Shown: in pieces, positions 29,411 through 40,766 of the stretch
Position numbering within the stretch: position 1 is the stretch's first letter
Layout: every line of letters begins with the position of its first letter
Assembly (NCBI RefSeq): GCF_000315915.1
Contig: NC_020192.1
Span: forward strand, 744,001 to 808,000
DNA: 64,000 nucleotides
Direction of reading: 5' to 3'
Origin: Henningerozyma blattae CBS 6284
Lineage: Eukaryota > Ascomycota > Saccharomycetes > Saccharomycetales > Saccharomycetaceae
The notes under the pieces: generated by a model
Told to the model about the DNA's origin: nothing
Database searches by the model: none
The model's input: the letters and a program-made list of their open reading frames with translations, nothing else
Made by a program: the position numbers and the translations under genes

Positions 29411-30805
29411 ATGTCTAGTAGAAAAGGAAAAAAGTTTCTTCCTAAGACAAAAAGTGAAGCAGAATTAATTGAAAGTAAGGGCCACGTAATAAATAAGATG
29501 CCTCATTTAAAGAATAATGGTAAGTGGAAAATATACTGGCGTCATTTATTCCTAATGGTTATTTTTTGGATATTATTGATCCACTACTATGAAAGAGTCG
29601 TTGTCAAAAGAGCTATGAAATTATGTATGTGGAATAAATGGGAAAACTGGCCTAAAGAAGCTGAAAGTTTTAAGGTAGGGCTATTTGCTGATCCTCAAAT
29701 TATGGATAATCATTCTTATCCTGGGAGACCTGAGGTCGTCAACTTTTTTACCAGATCAATTTTAGACAATTATCACAGACGTAATTGGAAATACGTACAA
29801 TTTTGGTTAGATCCTGATGCCAGCTTGTTCCTGGGAGATCTATTTGATGGCGGAAGATATTGGGAGGATGAATACTGGCATGAAGAATATAAACGTTTTA
29901 ATGAAATATTTCCCAAGAAGGCTGGCAGAAAATCTATAATGTCATTACCAGGAAATCATGATATTGGGTTCGGCGATACAGTCATTGAAAAGAGCTTTAA
30001 AAGATTTACTACATATTTCGGCGATACATCTTCATATACAAATCTAGGTAACCATACCTTTGTATTAATAGATACAATTGCGTTATCAGATAAGGCCAAT
30101 AAAAACATCTCAGATATTCCAAAAGAATTCTTACATCAATTTTCTAAAACACATCATCCATTGCCCAAAATCATGCTCACACATGTTCCACTTTATAGGG
30201 ATCCCAAAGTTCAAGTATGTGGGAAATTACGCGAATCTCCAAAGTTATTCCCCATGTTGAAAGGTGATCAATATCAAACAGTCATCGATTATGATATTTC
30301 ACAGAATATCTTAAGCACAGTACAACCAAGATATTTATTTTCTGGTGATGATCATGATTATTGTCATATTAATCATACCTATGCCACTCCCGATGGAATA
30401 GTAAAAACAGCTGATGAGATAACTGTTAAATCTTGTGCGATGAACATGGGAATATCTAAGCCTGCTATTCAACTATTATCATTATATAATCCAACTTTGA
30501 ACGAATCACCAAACATAGAAACTATTCAGACAAATATCTGTTATTTGCCAGATCCTTATAAACCAATTAAAATGTATGTTATAACATTACTTATTACTGT
30601 TGGTCTAGTCATTTACATCAACATCTTCCCAAGAAAATTCAATGACAATGTAGTGACTCGTTTAGAGAGACTAAGAGAAAAAAGGTTGGCCCAAACAGTG
30701 AATTGCTTCCAATGCCATTGGGTACCTTACGTACTTCCCATACAAAGGTTATTGGATCTGATTACTATGTTCAAGAACGGGTTTCCATTATTGGTCTATT
30801 TATAA
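29411..30805 (+). CDS. CDC1: Mn-dependent GPI-glycan phosphoesterase Cdc1
   Basis: A 464-residue calcineurin-like metallophosphoesterase that in yeast removes ethanolamine phosphate from the first mannose of GPI anchors in the ER/Golgi lumen. All five metal-binding motifs are present in order: FADPQIMD, LGDLFDGGR, GNHDIG, THVPLYRD and SGDDHDYC. A membrane segment near residues 45-60 (LFLMVIFWILLIHYY) and a second near 395-410 (VITLLITVGLVIYI) flank the catalytic domain as in the family. Slightly shorter than the ~491-residue yeast protein. Next to SCC2, as in YDR180W/YDR182W. Confidence 0.94.
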   Translation: MSSRKGKKFLPKTKSEAELIESKGHVINKMPHLKNNGKWKIYWRHLFLMVIFWILLIHYYERVVVKRAMKLCMWNKWENWPKEAESFKVGLFADPQIMDNHSYPGRPEVVNFFTRSILDNYHRRNWKYVQFWLDPDASLFLGDLFDGGRYWEDEYWHEEYKRFNEIFPKKAGRKSIMSLPGNHDIGFGDTVIEKSFKRFTTYFGDTSSYTNLGNHTFVLIDTIALSDKANKNISDIPKEFLHQFSKTHHPLPKIMLTHVPLYRDPKVQVCGKLRESPKLFPMLKGDQYQTVIDYDISQNILSTVQPRYLFSGDDHDYCHINHTYATPDGIVKTADEITVKSCAMNMGISKPAIQLLSLYNPTLNESPNIETIQTNICYLPDPYKPIKMYVITLLITVGLVIYINIFPRKFNDNVVTRLERLREKRLAQTVNCFQCHWVPYVLPIQRLLDLITMFKNGFPLLVYL

Positions 30806-31740
<935 letters not shown>

Positions 31741-32022
31741 GCGTAAAGTATTTAAATTGTGTTTTCATTTTTAATCATTTTATTTAACTATATACTTTTT
31801 AATTTAACCTTTTAAGCAAGCATTTCAATATTTGAAATTTCAGTATTAAAATACTTACGTATGAATAATTTGTTATTAAATTTTAGAGAATTAGCCCTAA
31901 AGAGAGAAAATAATGTTACAAAAAAAATTCAATTAATGCTAATTTTTATATCTATAAACTTGGGATACTATCATAATCATTTAATGCTATCTTTGATTCA
32001 TTTAAAGTGAGTAAGTGTATTT

Positions 32023-35010
32023 TTACCGTGTATTACCAAATAGCATCCATGCAGAATCTTCACTGTCATCGGTACCATATAAGTTTAATGAAACTAAAGG
32101 TCTATAATTTTTCGGCTCATTATCATCATTATTATTTTGCTTTTCATTTGATGTATCAGCATTGATGGTTGATTTGTCCTCCTTTTTTGATTTAGGCGTA
32201 TCATTCAAACCATCTTCTTCGCTATTATTACCATATAAAATGTTTTTCAATTGAATATTTAAATTATTAGTCAATGAAGAATTGATATTAGTATATGCAT
32301 CTGTATTAGTGTTGCTAGCATTATTATTAGTAGTAGTATTAGCATTTTGATTTGAAGAATCAAAATTTCTTTCATCATTAATACAAGAGTAAGAATTAGT
32401 TATATGCAATGTATCATTCTTAATAGTGGATGCAGATTGATATCTTTTCCTTGCAGTTTTCATATTGTTTGAATTTACTGTTGAAACAGAGTTCGTGGCA
32501 ATTGTAGTTGTAGTATTTGAAGAGACTGAGGAACCTGGGGAATTTAAAACAACATCTTGATCTTGAGCTGAATGTAAACTATTGGTACCATCTAAATATT
32601 GTGGAGTGGTATAGCCTGACATCAATCTATCTTCTTCATCTAGTTCCATTAAGTGTTGACGGTTAATTGTATGAGCATTAATGCTACTATTGCCTAGAGA
32701 ATTATGGAAATTTATTGCTAAAACATTTGAATTTGTATTATTACCACTAATTAAAGAGGTAAACAATTGATTTGCTTGTTGTTTTCTAATTGCTTCAAAA
32801 GATTTATTAAGTAAATGTTTTTCGAATATAGAATTTAAATTAGTAGCAGATCTATTTGTTGAGTTATTTTTTAAATTTGTGTTAGAATTTGAGTTTGAAT
32901 TTGAATTTGAATTTGAGTTTGAGTTTGGGTTTGAATTTGAACATAATTGATTTACTTGTTGTAAATGAGTAGGTGTGGGTGATATTATATCATTAGTTAA
33001 CCATTTCATTAGAGAAGTTGGATTTGGGGAAGCAGATTTCATATTAGTTAGATTATTATTGAAATTATTATTTATTAATGTATTGTTTGTAGAATTATTA
33101 TGAGAAGTTAAATTATACAAAGATGAGTTGGAGCTATTATTACTGGTTGAAGGAGTTGATATTCTGGAATAAAACTCAGGGGGGATTAAACTATTATTTG
33201 AGCCATGGTTTGAAGACATTTTAATTTTATTCGATTGGCTTGATCTTTTTCTTTGATGAGAATATATTGATGAGGAAGAAGTAACGTTATGTGTTGTATT
33301 ATAATTATCATTTTCATCAAATTGTCCATCATGAATATTAATATTGGAAGGAATATGATTAACGGTTTGCGAATTTAAATCTGAATTTGAATTTTTATGA
33401 TGGTTTATGTTTTGGATACTCGTAAATGAATTATTTGGAGTTATGAAGTTATTTTTATGCAAATTAGTGGGAATGACTGGAATTTTAGGAGACATGTTAC
33501 CATTAGTATTTGGGGATGTATGATATTCATTAATAGGAGGTGAAGCTTGTGTAAATGGTTTCTTTAAAGCAGGATCCATCAAACTTAATGATCTAAATCT
33601 TGATTTCTTTATACTTTTATTATTAGGATTACCATCTGTTACACGGGATTCCAAATCAAATTGAACTAAATCACTTACCGATGGTGAGGCAGATAATTTG
33701 GAAGGAACGTCAAAGCTTATTGGACTATCATTTTCTTCATCGTCATCTTCATCATCCTCTTCAATGATATTTTGTTCTTCTTGAATTAAAGTTGTATTCT
33801 CATCATCATTTTCATATTCACTGTCAAAATCTGAATTAATATTTTCGTAATTTGTTTGAGGAGTGTCTGTCAATATGGATGAGATCGAAGAATATGGCGA
33901 GTGCACGAATCTTGTATTATTTGATAAGGTAAAATGATTTGAATTTAAAATAGTTGGAGAAGTATGAGTAGTATTCATTGAGAAAGACCTAATCCTCACA
34001 GATTTGTCCTTATTCGAAGTTATGATATTATTTTGGAATGATAAGATTGAAGATGATTCTCTTTTCAATTTGGGATTATCACCTAGTTCATTATCATCGT
34101 CTGAAGAAATAGCACAATTGTTATTGTATGAAGGATCTGGTGATTTTTGTGGGAAATAATAAGCAGGCGGTGAAGGAGAGGTAGCAGGAGATTCTATTGA
34201 GTGAATATTTTTAATTGGTGGATGGTTATGATGATGATGCTGTGAATTTTTCTTTAATAATGTTAGATTGTTTAATGACTCCTTTGATAAATACGAAGCA
34301 ATGGGTCTATCTGATAAAATCGTTAATAATGCTTTAATCCCTGTTTTGTTGGTTATGATTAATATGGTGTCTAAATTGGAATCTAAATTTTCATCATTGG
34401 AATATGCAAATTTCGAATTTAATTGATTATAGTAATTCTTAAAGGGTGAACTTTCTGAATTAGAAATTGTGATAGGATCAATCTCTTTAAATTGAATTAT
34501 ATTTAAAATCGAATCATTTCTAATAAATGTCTTGAACCATTTATGTGATGTTGGTGTCACTTGAACTTTAAAAGATAAATTAATGTGCTTATTTTTAGAA
34601 ATTTGTAATTTATTAAAAGTGGATTCTATTAAATAACGTATTGTCTCTACGTATCTTAACGAACCTGAAGATATAATGTTGACAAATACATTAACATATT
34701 TACTTGCCGAGTTGTTTATTCTCGACCAAAATTCTTTATTGTTATTGGTAAACGATTCAAAAATACTCTGTTTCATATTATTAATCTTAAATTTTCTATT
34801 AAAATTTGATAACTTTATATTACCGACTTGGTCATTATAAAAGTCAATAGAAGGTATATCGATATGAACATTAATAGTAAACTGCTTCAATTCAGACAGA
34901 AGTTCAAAACTTTCGTTTTGTAATTGTTTCGTATTCGGTACTTCTGAATAACATAATAGAAATAAGGAATCATGTGTGGTAATAGACACTTTCGGTCTAT
35001 TTTGAGGCAT
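32023..35010 (-). CDS. SND1: Snd1-like SRP-independent targeting protein
   Basis: A 995-residue protein whose orientation and place (between CDC1 and SLY1) match YDR186C/SND1 (~877 residues), a ribosome-associated factor of the SRP-independent route to the ER. The N-terminal ~260 residues look folded (TTHDSLFLLCYSEVPNTKQL and GIKALLTILSDRPIASYL). The rest is very low complexity, rich in Asn, Ser and Thr, with an acidic run near residue 420 and an alternating Asn-Ser tract encoded by a GAGTTT/GAATTT repeat at ~32886-32946. The short C-terminal end (NLYGTDDSEDSAWMLFGNT) is ordered-looking and could be conserved. Identity rests mainly on gene order. The start is the first ATG (MPQNRPK). Confidence 0.72.
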   Translation of the reverse strand: MPQNRPKVSITTHDSLFLLCYSEVPNTKQLQNESFELLSELKQFTINVHIDIPSIDFYNDQVGNIKLSNFNRKFKINNMKQSIFESFTNNNKEFWSRINNSASKYVNVFVNIISSGSLRYVETIRYLIESTFNKLQISKNKHINLSFKVQVTPTSHKWFKTFIRNDSILNIIQFKEIDPITISNSESSPFKNYYNQLNSKFAYSNDENLDSNLDTILIITNKTGIKALLTILSDRPIASYLSKESLNNLTLLKKNSQHHHHNHPPIKNIHSIESPATSPSPPAYYFPQKSPDPSYNNNCAISSDDDNELGDNPKLKRESSSILSFQNNIITSNKDKSVRIRSFSMNTTHTSPTILNSNHFTLSNNTRFVHSPYSSISSILTDTPQTNYENINSDFDSEYENDDENTTLIQEEQNIIEEDDEDDDEENDSPISFDVPSKLSASPSVSDLVQFDLESRVTDGNPNNKSIKKSRFRSLSLMDPALKKPFTQASPPINEYHTSPNTNGNMSPKIPVIPTNLHKNNFITPNNSFTSIQNINHHKNSNSDLNSQTVNHIPSNINIHDGQFDENDNYNTTHNVTSSSSIYSHQRKRSSQSNKIKMSSNHGSNNSLIPPEFYSRISTPSTSNNSSNSSLYNLTSHNNSTNNTLINNNFNNNLTNMKSASPNPTSLMKWLTNDIISPTPTHLQQVNQLCSNSNPNSNSNSNSNSNSNSNTNLKNNSTNRSATNLNSIFEKHLLNKSFEAIRKQQANQLFTSLISGNNTNSNVLAINFHNSLGNSSINAHTINRQHLMELDEEDRLMSGYTTPQYLDGTNSLHSAQDQDVVLNSPGSSVSSNTTTTIATNSVSTVNSNNMKTARKRYQSASTIKNDTLHITNSYSCINDERNFDSSNQNANTTTNNNASNTNTDAYTNINSSLTNNLNIQLKNILYGNNSEEDGLNDTPKSKKEDKSTINADTSNEKQNNNDDNEPKNYRPLVSLNLYGTDDSEDSAWMLFGNTR

Positions 35011-35699
35011 GATCAATATGAAATAAAAATGCTATACTACCTTGCTACAACACTCTATTCTCCTGTCAACACTACTCTATTCCTATCTTATAATCTATCA
35101 ACAATAGAGTCACTAGATTTATTATAAATGATGGGGAAATGCTTGGTGCTCTAATATCTTAAGTTCTCGAGCTATACAAACAATGTTTTAGGGCAAAATA
35201 GTAAACTGAGATGGCAGAAGATTATGATAGTGTCAACTTGGGCTGATCAAGGCTCTGGTATTCTTATATGCCATGACTCAGCCTAGATAAGGTACAGCTG
35301 CCAATCCCATCACCTTCTTGTTTCTTATAGTACGATGATCACCTTACTCATCTCGTTTAGTTGGACCAAAAATTCAAAGCCGAAACTCAGATTTGAAAAT
35401 TGAAAATTGACAAAAATGAAAAGGTACCATGTGACCAACCGGGTAACAGATAGTTTGAAATTTTCCTCGAATTGCAAAATCAAGAAGTTAAAGTTAATAT
35501 TAAAGAGGGTAAACATGTTTTATAGGTGAAGTTTAGTGATGGTTATGCTGCTTTGCAATATCATAAATAATAGGACGTAAGCCAATTGTACTCTACTGGA
35601 AATTGCTTGTAAAAAATAAATAAGGGACAGTAAGGTATAAAACACAAGCATAGAAAACAAATATAGGATAAAACAGATAAACATATACAATTATATATT
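35011..35699. promoter_or_regulatory. divergent promoter SND1/SLY1
   Basis: About 690 bp between divergent starts. Contains a Reb1 site at 35439-35446. No gene seen. Confidence 0.5.
35439..35446 (+). promoter_or_regulatory. Reb1 site CCGGGTAA
   Basis: Perfect match to YCGGGTAA, ~255 bp upstream of SLY1. Reb1 sites typically open nucleosome-free regions in shared promoters. Confidence 0.6.
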
Positions 35700-37727
35700 A
35701 TGGTTACTAGTAAAGAAGAATGCCTCAGGGATAAGCAAGTGGCTTCGATCCTTCGAATGCTATTTTTAAATGATATCTCCTTGGACACCCGTGATGTCGA
35801 TGCTACTTTCAATTCGACTAATGAACTGAATTGGAAGGTTTTGGTTATGGATGCTAAGTCTACATCTGTTGTTTCATCTGTATTGAGAGTTAAAGATTTG
35901 CTGAAAGCAGGGGTTACTGTACATACATTAATTGAACAAGAAAGAGCCTCTTTACCAGATGTTCCTGCTGTGTATTTCATCTCCCCTACCAAGGAAAATT
36001 TGGACCGTGTCATAAATGATTTGAAAAATGATTACTATTTAGAATATTACATTAATTTCAATTCTTCATTACCAAGACAACTATTGGAATATTTTGCCAA
36101 GAATGTTGCCCAACTAAATAAATCAGATAAGATTAAACAATTGTATGATCAATATCTGGATTTTTTGGTTACTGAAAAGGAATTATTTTCTTTACAATTA
36201 CCTTTAACTTATTCCAAATTAAACAATCCTCAATCTAATGAAGATATTATTACTCAGTTATGTGAAAATATAGCCACAGGTTTATTCAATATTATTATTA
36301 CGACTAATATCATTCCTATCATTCGAGCCCCAGTCGGAGGTCCTGCAGAAATGGTTGCAGGTAAGTTAGGGTCTAAATTAAGAGATTATATGATTAATAT
36401 GAGATCATCCAATAATAATGCTTCAAATGGCAAATCTACTTCAACTGGCACACCAAATCAAGGCGCAGACACGTTAGAAAAATCAGTATTGATTTTATTG
36501 GATAGAAATATTGATTTTACTTCCATGTTTAATCATTCTTGGATTTATCAATGTATGGTATTTGATATATTTAAATTACAAAAAAACATTATTACAATCC
36601 CCATAAAACAAGATGATTCTAATAAGTCAGATACAAATAATAATTCATTAGTAGGCAATTCTTCAACAAGATCTTATGATTTAGAGCCCACTGATTTTTT
36701 TTGGAATGAAAATTCCCACTTACCTTTCCCAGAAGCTGCTGAAAATGTGGAAAATTCATTGGCTGATTATAAGGAGAAAGTAAATCAAATAACTAAAAAG
36801 ACGGGTGTTTCTAATATTAATGATATAGCTACAAATTTTGATCAAAAAGATGCAATGGAAACTGCTCAATTCCAGGAAGTGATTAAAACTTTACCAGTCC
36901 TAACAAATAGAAAATCCATAATTGATATGCATATGAATATCTTTGCTGCTTTGTTATCAGAATTGGAAGAGAAAAAATTGGATACTTTTTTCGAAATTGA
37001 ACAACAAGATCCAGATAATAACAAGACAAGAACCGAATTCTTGGATATGCTAAATGACAATAAAACCAATAATTTTGATGACAAAATGAGATCGTTTATA
37101 GTATTGTATTTATTGTCTAAAAATGGACTTCCAAAGGATTTTATAAATAAAGTGGAAACATACTTTAAAGATAATCAATATGATATTACTCCATTGAAAT
37201 ATATTTATAAATTGCATGAAATGACCCAATTATCTTCTATGTCTCTTCAAAATAAAACTTTAACGACCAGTACTAATTCAAATTCAAATAACACTAATAC
37301 ACCAGGGACTTCAATTCAATCTTCATCTCTATCAGGGTTATATAATTTAACAGAAGGTAGAGTAGGCTCTTTATTATCAGGTTTGAAAAAACTTTTACCT
37401 GAAAAGAAAACCATTCCAATTACAAATGTCGTAGAAGCTATAATGGATCCTTTGAATAGTTCTCAAAAGAATTTGGAAACCACCGATAATTATCTATACA
37501 TTGATCCTCATAATACAAGAGGTTCTCATACAAAGAAGCCAAAAAGACAAACATACAATAACTCCATTGTATTTGTCATAGGAGGTGGTAATTACTTTGA
37601 ATACCAAAATCTTCAAGAATGGGCACACGCTGAAATTCATAATACAAAAACTGTCATGTATGGTTCTACTGATATCATTTCTCCAAATGATTTCTTGCAC
37701 GAAATTGCTGCCTTAGGCTCCAATTGA
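35700..37727 (+). CDS. SLY1: Sec1/Munc18 protein Sly1
   Basis: A 675-residue Sec1/Munc18-family protein that binds the syntaxin Sed5 and promotes ER-Golgi SNARE pairing. The N-terminal domain 1 includes EECLRDKQVASILRMLFLND and NWKVLVMDAKSTSVVSSVLR, and the VLILLDRNIDFTSMFNHSWI block in domain 3 is highly typical. The C-terminal VFVIGGGNYFEYQNLQEWA segment is also conserved. Internal Asn/Ser-rich loops (near residues 235-255 and 520-540) account for the slight excess over ~666 residues. In S. cerevisiae CCT6 precedes and RVB1 follows it. Neither is here. Confidence 0.96.
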   Translation: MVTSKEECLRDKQVASILRMLFLNDISLDTRDVDATFNSTNELNWKVLVMDAKSTSVVSSVLRVKDLLKAGVTVHTLIEQERASLPDVPAVYFISPTKENLDRVINDLKNDYYLEYYINFNSSLPRQLLEYFAKNVAQLNKSDKIKQLYDQYLDFLVTEKELFSLQLPLTYSKLNNPQSNEDIITQLCENIATGLFNIIITTNIIPIIRAPVGGPAEMVAGKLGSKLRDYMINMRSSNNNASNGKSTSTGTPNQGADTLEKSVLILLDRNIDFTSMFNHSWIYQCMVFDIFKLQKNIITIPIKQDDSNKSDTNNNSLVGNSSTRSYDLEPTDFFWNENSHLPFPEAAENVENSLADYKEKVNQITKKTGVSNINDIATNFDQKDAMETAQFQEVIKTLPVLTNRKSIIDMHMNIFAALLSELEEKKLDTFFEIEQQDPDNNKTRTEFLDMLNDNKTNNFDDKMRSFIVLYLLSKNGLPKDFINKVETYFKDNQYDITPLKYIYKLHEMTQLSSMSLQNKTLTTSTNSNSNNTNTPGTSIQSSSLSGLYNLTEGRVGSLLSGLKKLLPEKKTIPITNVVEAIMDPLNSSQKNLETTDNYLYIDPHNTRGSHTKKPKRQTYNNSIVFVIGGGNYFEYQNLQEWAHAEIHNTKTVMYGSTDIISPNDFLHEIAALGSN

Positions 37728-38117
37728 TTTGGTCCGTTACAGCTACCAACTAAATACTCTAATTTACAATTCTATATACCTCTGGTTCATAATACATTAT
37801 AAATATCATCCCTAATTTATTTTGATTCTATATTTTTTCAGCTTTTTCTGTTTTTTTCACAGGTTTAAAATATATATGTAATTATTTCTTAATTTAGATA
37901 GAAATCCGCCATTATTTGTCGCCCTAAACGGCGTCAATCGCATTTCCTGAACAGGAATTTTCGCAAACAAATTAGAAATGGCTTGCGATGAGTCTGTGGA
38001 AATTTATTTAGACTATAGGGTCAAAATCAATGATACTTAAAACAATTAAACAATATATATATATATATATCAGATATACAAATAGTAAAGGTAGCATAAA
38101 TAAAATAAAGAACGAGT
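37728..38117. other. intergenic SLY1-HST4
   Basis: About 390 bp with an (AT) tract near 38053-38070 just upstream of HST4. RVB1 would be here in S. cerevisiae, and no trace is visible. Confidence 0.4.
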
Positions 38118-39305
38118 ATGACATCAGCATCAAATAATACACCGGAGAAAAAACATGCATTACCGTTAACTCCTCCCAGCACTGCAGAAAAATTAAAACA
38201 AACTGATAAAAATTTATCTCAAATTAATGATTCTTTTTATACCAGGAGAAAGTTACTACCAACATTACTAGAGGATAATAACAATGAAGATAAATCAACA
38301 ACTATAATACCATCGAAGAGGAAAATTGTAAGAAAACCAAGGCTAAAATATAGGCCAATTAACAATACAGTTTTAGAGATCGATACCGATATACTGTCAT
38401 TTGTTAAACCATCTCAAAAGAATGAATTAGATTTTTTGAAATATTCATTTAAGTATTGTAAAAACATGATAGTAGTAACGGGTGCAGGCATATCTGTTGC
38501 TTCAGGGATTCCAGATTTCAGATCAAGTGAGGGTATATTCAAAACAATCTCTACAAACGGTAAAGACTTATTTGATTATAATTTTGTTTATTCAAATGAT
38601 GCTAATATTTTGAAATTTAATAAAATGCTTAATTCATTACACCAATTATCGAACAAGAGTAAGCCTTCTAAATTTCATTATTTTTTAAATGATTTGTCTT
38701 CGATGGGGAAATTAAAAAGATTATATACTCAAAATATCGATTGTTTAGATACGAATTTAGATCATTTAAACACTTCATTTCCCTTATCAATTAAAAATTG
38801 TCCTAAGACAATCCAGCTGCATGGTTCATTGAATGATGTCATTTGTAATAAATGTGACTATAAAATAGCTTATAATCCCTGCCTATTCCCTCAAATCATT
38901 GAAGAAGCTAATGCTCTGGTTCCAGAATGCCCACAATGTCAAGAATATGAAAATGTTAGAGTTGTTGCCGGTATACGATCTAAGGGGATAGGTAAGCTTC
39001 GCCCAAGAGTTATTTTATACAATGAATTCCATCCAGAAGGTGATATAATTGGATCAATTACATCTTTAGACCTAAAATCGAGATTGGATTGTTTAGTTAT
39101 TGTGGGAACGAGTATGAAAATCCCAGGGGTTAAATCTATGTGTAAAGAATTTGCTAAAAGAGTACGGAAATCAAAAGGTTACATACTTTTTATAAATAAA
39201 GAAATGCCTTCAAAGCAAATTTTAGATTACATTGGGGGAGTAGACCTTATTGTCCTAGGGGATTGTCAGATTTTACCCGACTTACTGGCGGACCAGTTAT
39301 CTTAA
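38118..39305 (+). CDS. HST4: Hst4-type sirtuin (NAD-dependent deacetylase)
   Basis: A 395-residue class I sirtuin. Hst3/Hst4 remove acetyl from histone H3 K56 after replication. The NAD site is VVTGAGISVASGIPDFRSSE (about 119-138), followed by TQNIDCLD, the catalytic His235 in IQLHGS, and a zinc knuckle CNKC...CPQC. Late motifs include GTSMKIPGV and a conserved NKE. An N-terminal basic extension of ~115 residues is present, as in the Hst3/Hst4 group. Position after SLY1 corresponds to YDR191W (HST4, ~370 residues) rather than HST3. Confidence 0.93.
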   Translation: MTSASNNTPEKKHALPLTPPSTAEKLKQTDKNLSQINDSFYTRRKLLPTLLEDNNNEDKSTTIIPSKRKIVRKPRLKYRPINNTVLEIDTDILSFVKPSQKNELDFLKYSFKYCKNMIVVTGAGISVASGIPDFRSSEGIFKTISTNGKDLFDYNFVYSNDANILKFNKMLNSLHQLSNKSKPSKFHYFLNDLSSMGKLKRLYTQNIDCLDTNLDHLNTSFPLSIKNCPKTIQLHGSLNDVICNKCDYKIAYNPCLFPQIIEEANALVPECPQCQEYENVRVVAGIRSKGIGKLRPRVILYNEFHPEGDIIGSITSLDLKSRLDCLVIVGTSMKIPGVKSMCKEFAKRVRKSKGYILFINKEMPSKQILDYIGGVDLIVLGDCQILPDLLADQLS

Positions 39306-39485
39306 GTATATCTGTAATATTTGTCCCCTTAATTTCCTATAATTACATTAAAATACATTCATATATATTTTATTAAATATTATAATCGATTATATTCTAT
39401 TAGTACTAATTTACATTAAATTTAAACTACAAACTCTATCTGGGAAATCTGATTCTTTTTTTAAAAATAGCTCAAGACAAAATGA

Positions 39486-40301
39486 CTACAGTTCTTCGAT
39501 ATCAATTTGATCGTTTGGTTCTTTAGCTTCTTGGCTTTCCCCCCATTGTGTCACATCGTCGATATATGATATTATGGTAGCGACACTTTCTGGATTCTTA
39601 GACTCTAATGGTAAATATTGAATCATCCCAAAATCATCAACAAGATGAGCAATAGCATTATTTAAACGATAAAATTTTGGATTCATATTTTTATTACTTT
39701 CACTAATTAATAGCATAGGATCTGGATTCAAAAACTTCTTTAATTTCCTTCTAGAGTAATCATCTTTGACTAAATCCATTTTACTTAAGATATTGATGTG
39801 TGGTAATTCTAATAGAATCATAGCTGACATAGCAGCTAAGGAGCCACTGAAAAATTTGGAATTATCAACAATGAAGGTAGATTCCATTAAATATGTAGCA
39901 CATAAGCTGAAGTTTAAGTGTTGCTGTAAATGGCGCACTATGTTAGGTAAAATTGGGATATGTGTGTATAATTCAATTTGGCCGGGGCAATCAAAAATCA
40001 AATATTCATCATTATAATCACCAATTTCTTCATCTAGCCAATCCAGATTTTTCATTAAATATTCAAAACAGTATACTAATGCACCATTTGGTCCTAGATC
40101 TAATTCTTCCATCACATCTTCCAATGAAATTAAATCCCGAATGTCTACAGTAAATTCATATTTATTCGGTTCAGCAGCAGGATCTAAATTTACAATATGA
40201 GCTCTTCTACCAATTGTTTGCATGTGTGAAATGATAGAATTACAAAAGGTACTTTTACCAGCCCCTGCTGGTCCCATTACTAAAACACCTACACGGGACA
40301 T
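39486..40301 (-). CDS. GPN3: GPN-loop GTPase Gpn3
   Basis: A 271-residue GPN-loop GTPase needed for assembly and nuclear import of RNA polymerase II (and III), acting with Npa3/Gpn1. The P-loop is GPAGAGKST (10-18) and the defining GPN loop is in [17 protein letters not shown]. The switch segment is [13 protein letters not shown] and the guanine-specificity motif is LSKMDLVK. Length equals the ~272-residue yeast protein and the C-terminus [11 protein letters not shown] is also conserved. Its S. cerevisiae neighbours ARV1 and CSC1 (YLR242C, YLR241W) are partly kept: CSC1 is next, ARV1 is not found. Confidence 0.96.
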   Translation of the reverse strand: MSRVGVLVMGPAGAGKSTFCNSIISHMQTIGRRAHIVNLDPAAEPNKYEFTVDIRDLISLEDVMEELDLGPNGALVYCFEYLMKNLDWLDEEIGDYNDEYLIFDCPGQIELYTHIPILPNIVRHLQQHLNFSLCATYLMESTFIVDNSKFFSGSLAAMSAMILLELPHINILSKMDLVKDDYSRRKLKKFLNPDPMLLISESNKNMNPKFYRLNNAIAHLVDDFGMIQYLPLESKNPESVATIISYIDDVTQWGESQEAKEPNDQIDIEEL

Positions 40302-40766
40302 TTTTCTTTATAGTAACAAATTTAAATAATTGATTGTCTCTCTAAACCTTAGACACTACTATGGCTAATGTAGTGATAAATTATCTTTTTTGACAGGGTA
40401 TAGATCCGTAAATAATTTATTTATTTATTTGGATGCAAAATTGATTTTTAATCAATTGTATTCAAGTATGCTTGTACTATACTTATTAATCAGAAAAAAT
40501 CCGATGCTCATTGAATTTTTACCCGAACAAATGATAATATATGGAAAAATATTTAGAAAAAGGATTATTCTAAAGACAGTAATTATCCTCATATTAGCAG
40601 GGGCTGCTTATATTTAGAATTTATATATTATATTAATAGATTGATTTCTAAAATAAATAAGGTGTCTATGTTTGAGAATAATAAATATGTATGTAAAGAA
40701 AAAAATCTACTATGCAAAAAAATGGAAGAAAGTGTAGAATGAAAAAAAATTCAAGAATTAAAAGGT
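40302..40766. other. intergenic at the ARV1 position, with a doubtful small frame
   Basis: Between GPN3 and CSC1, where S. cerevisiae has ARV1. No ARV1-like sequence is visible. A frame without an upstream ATG is open from 40369 to a stop at 40617. It ends in a strongly hydrophobic tail (LKTVIILILAGAAYI) preceded by basic residues, like a small tail-anchored protein. An ATG at 40361 would read into it only with one extra T in the T6 run at 40386-40391. I cannot identify it. Confidence 0.3.
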
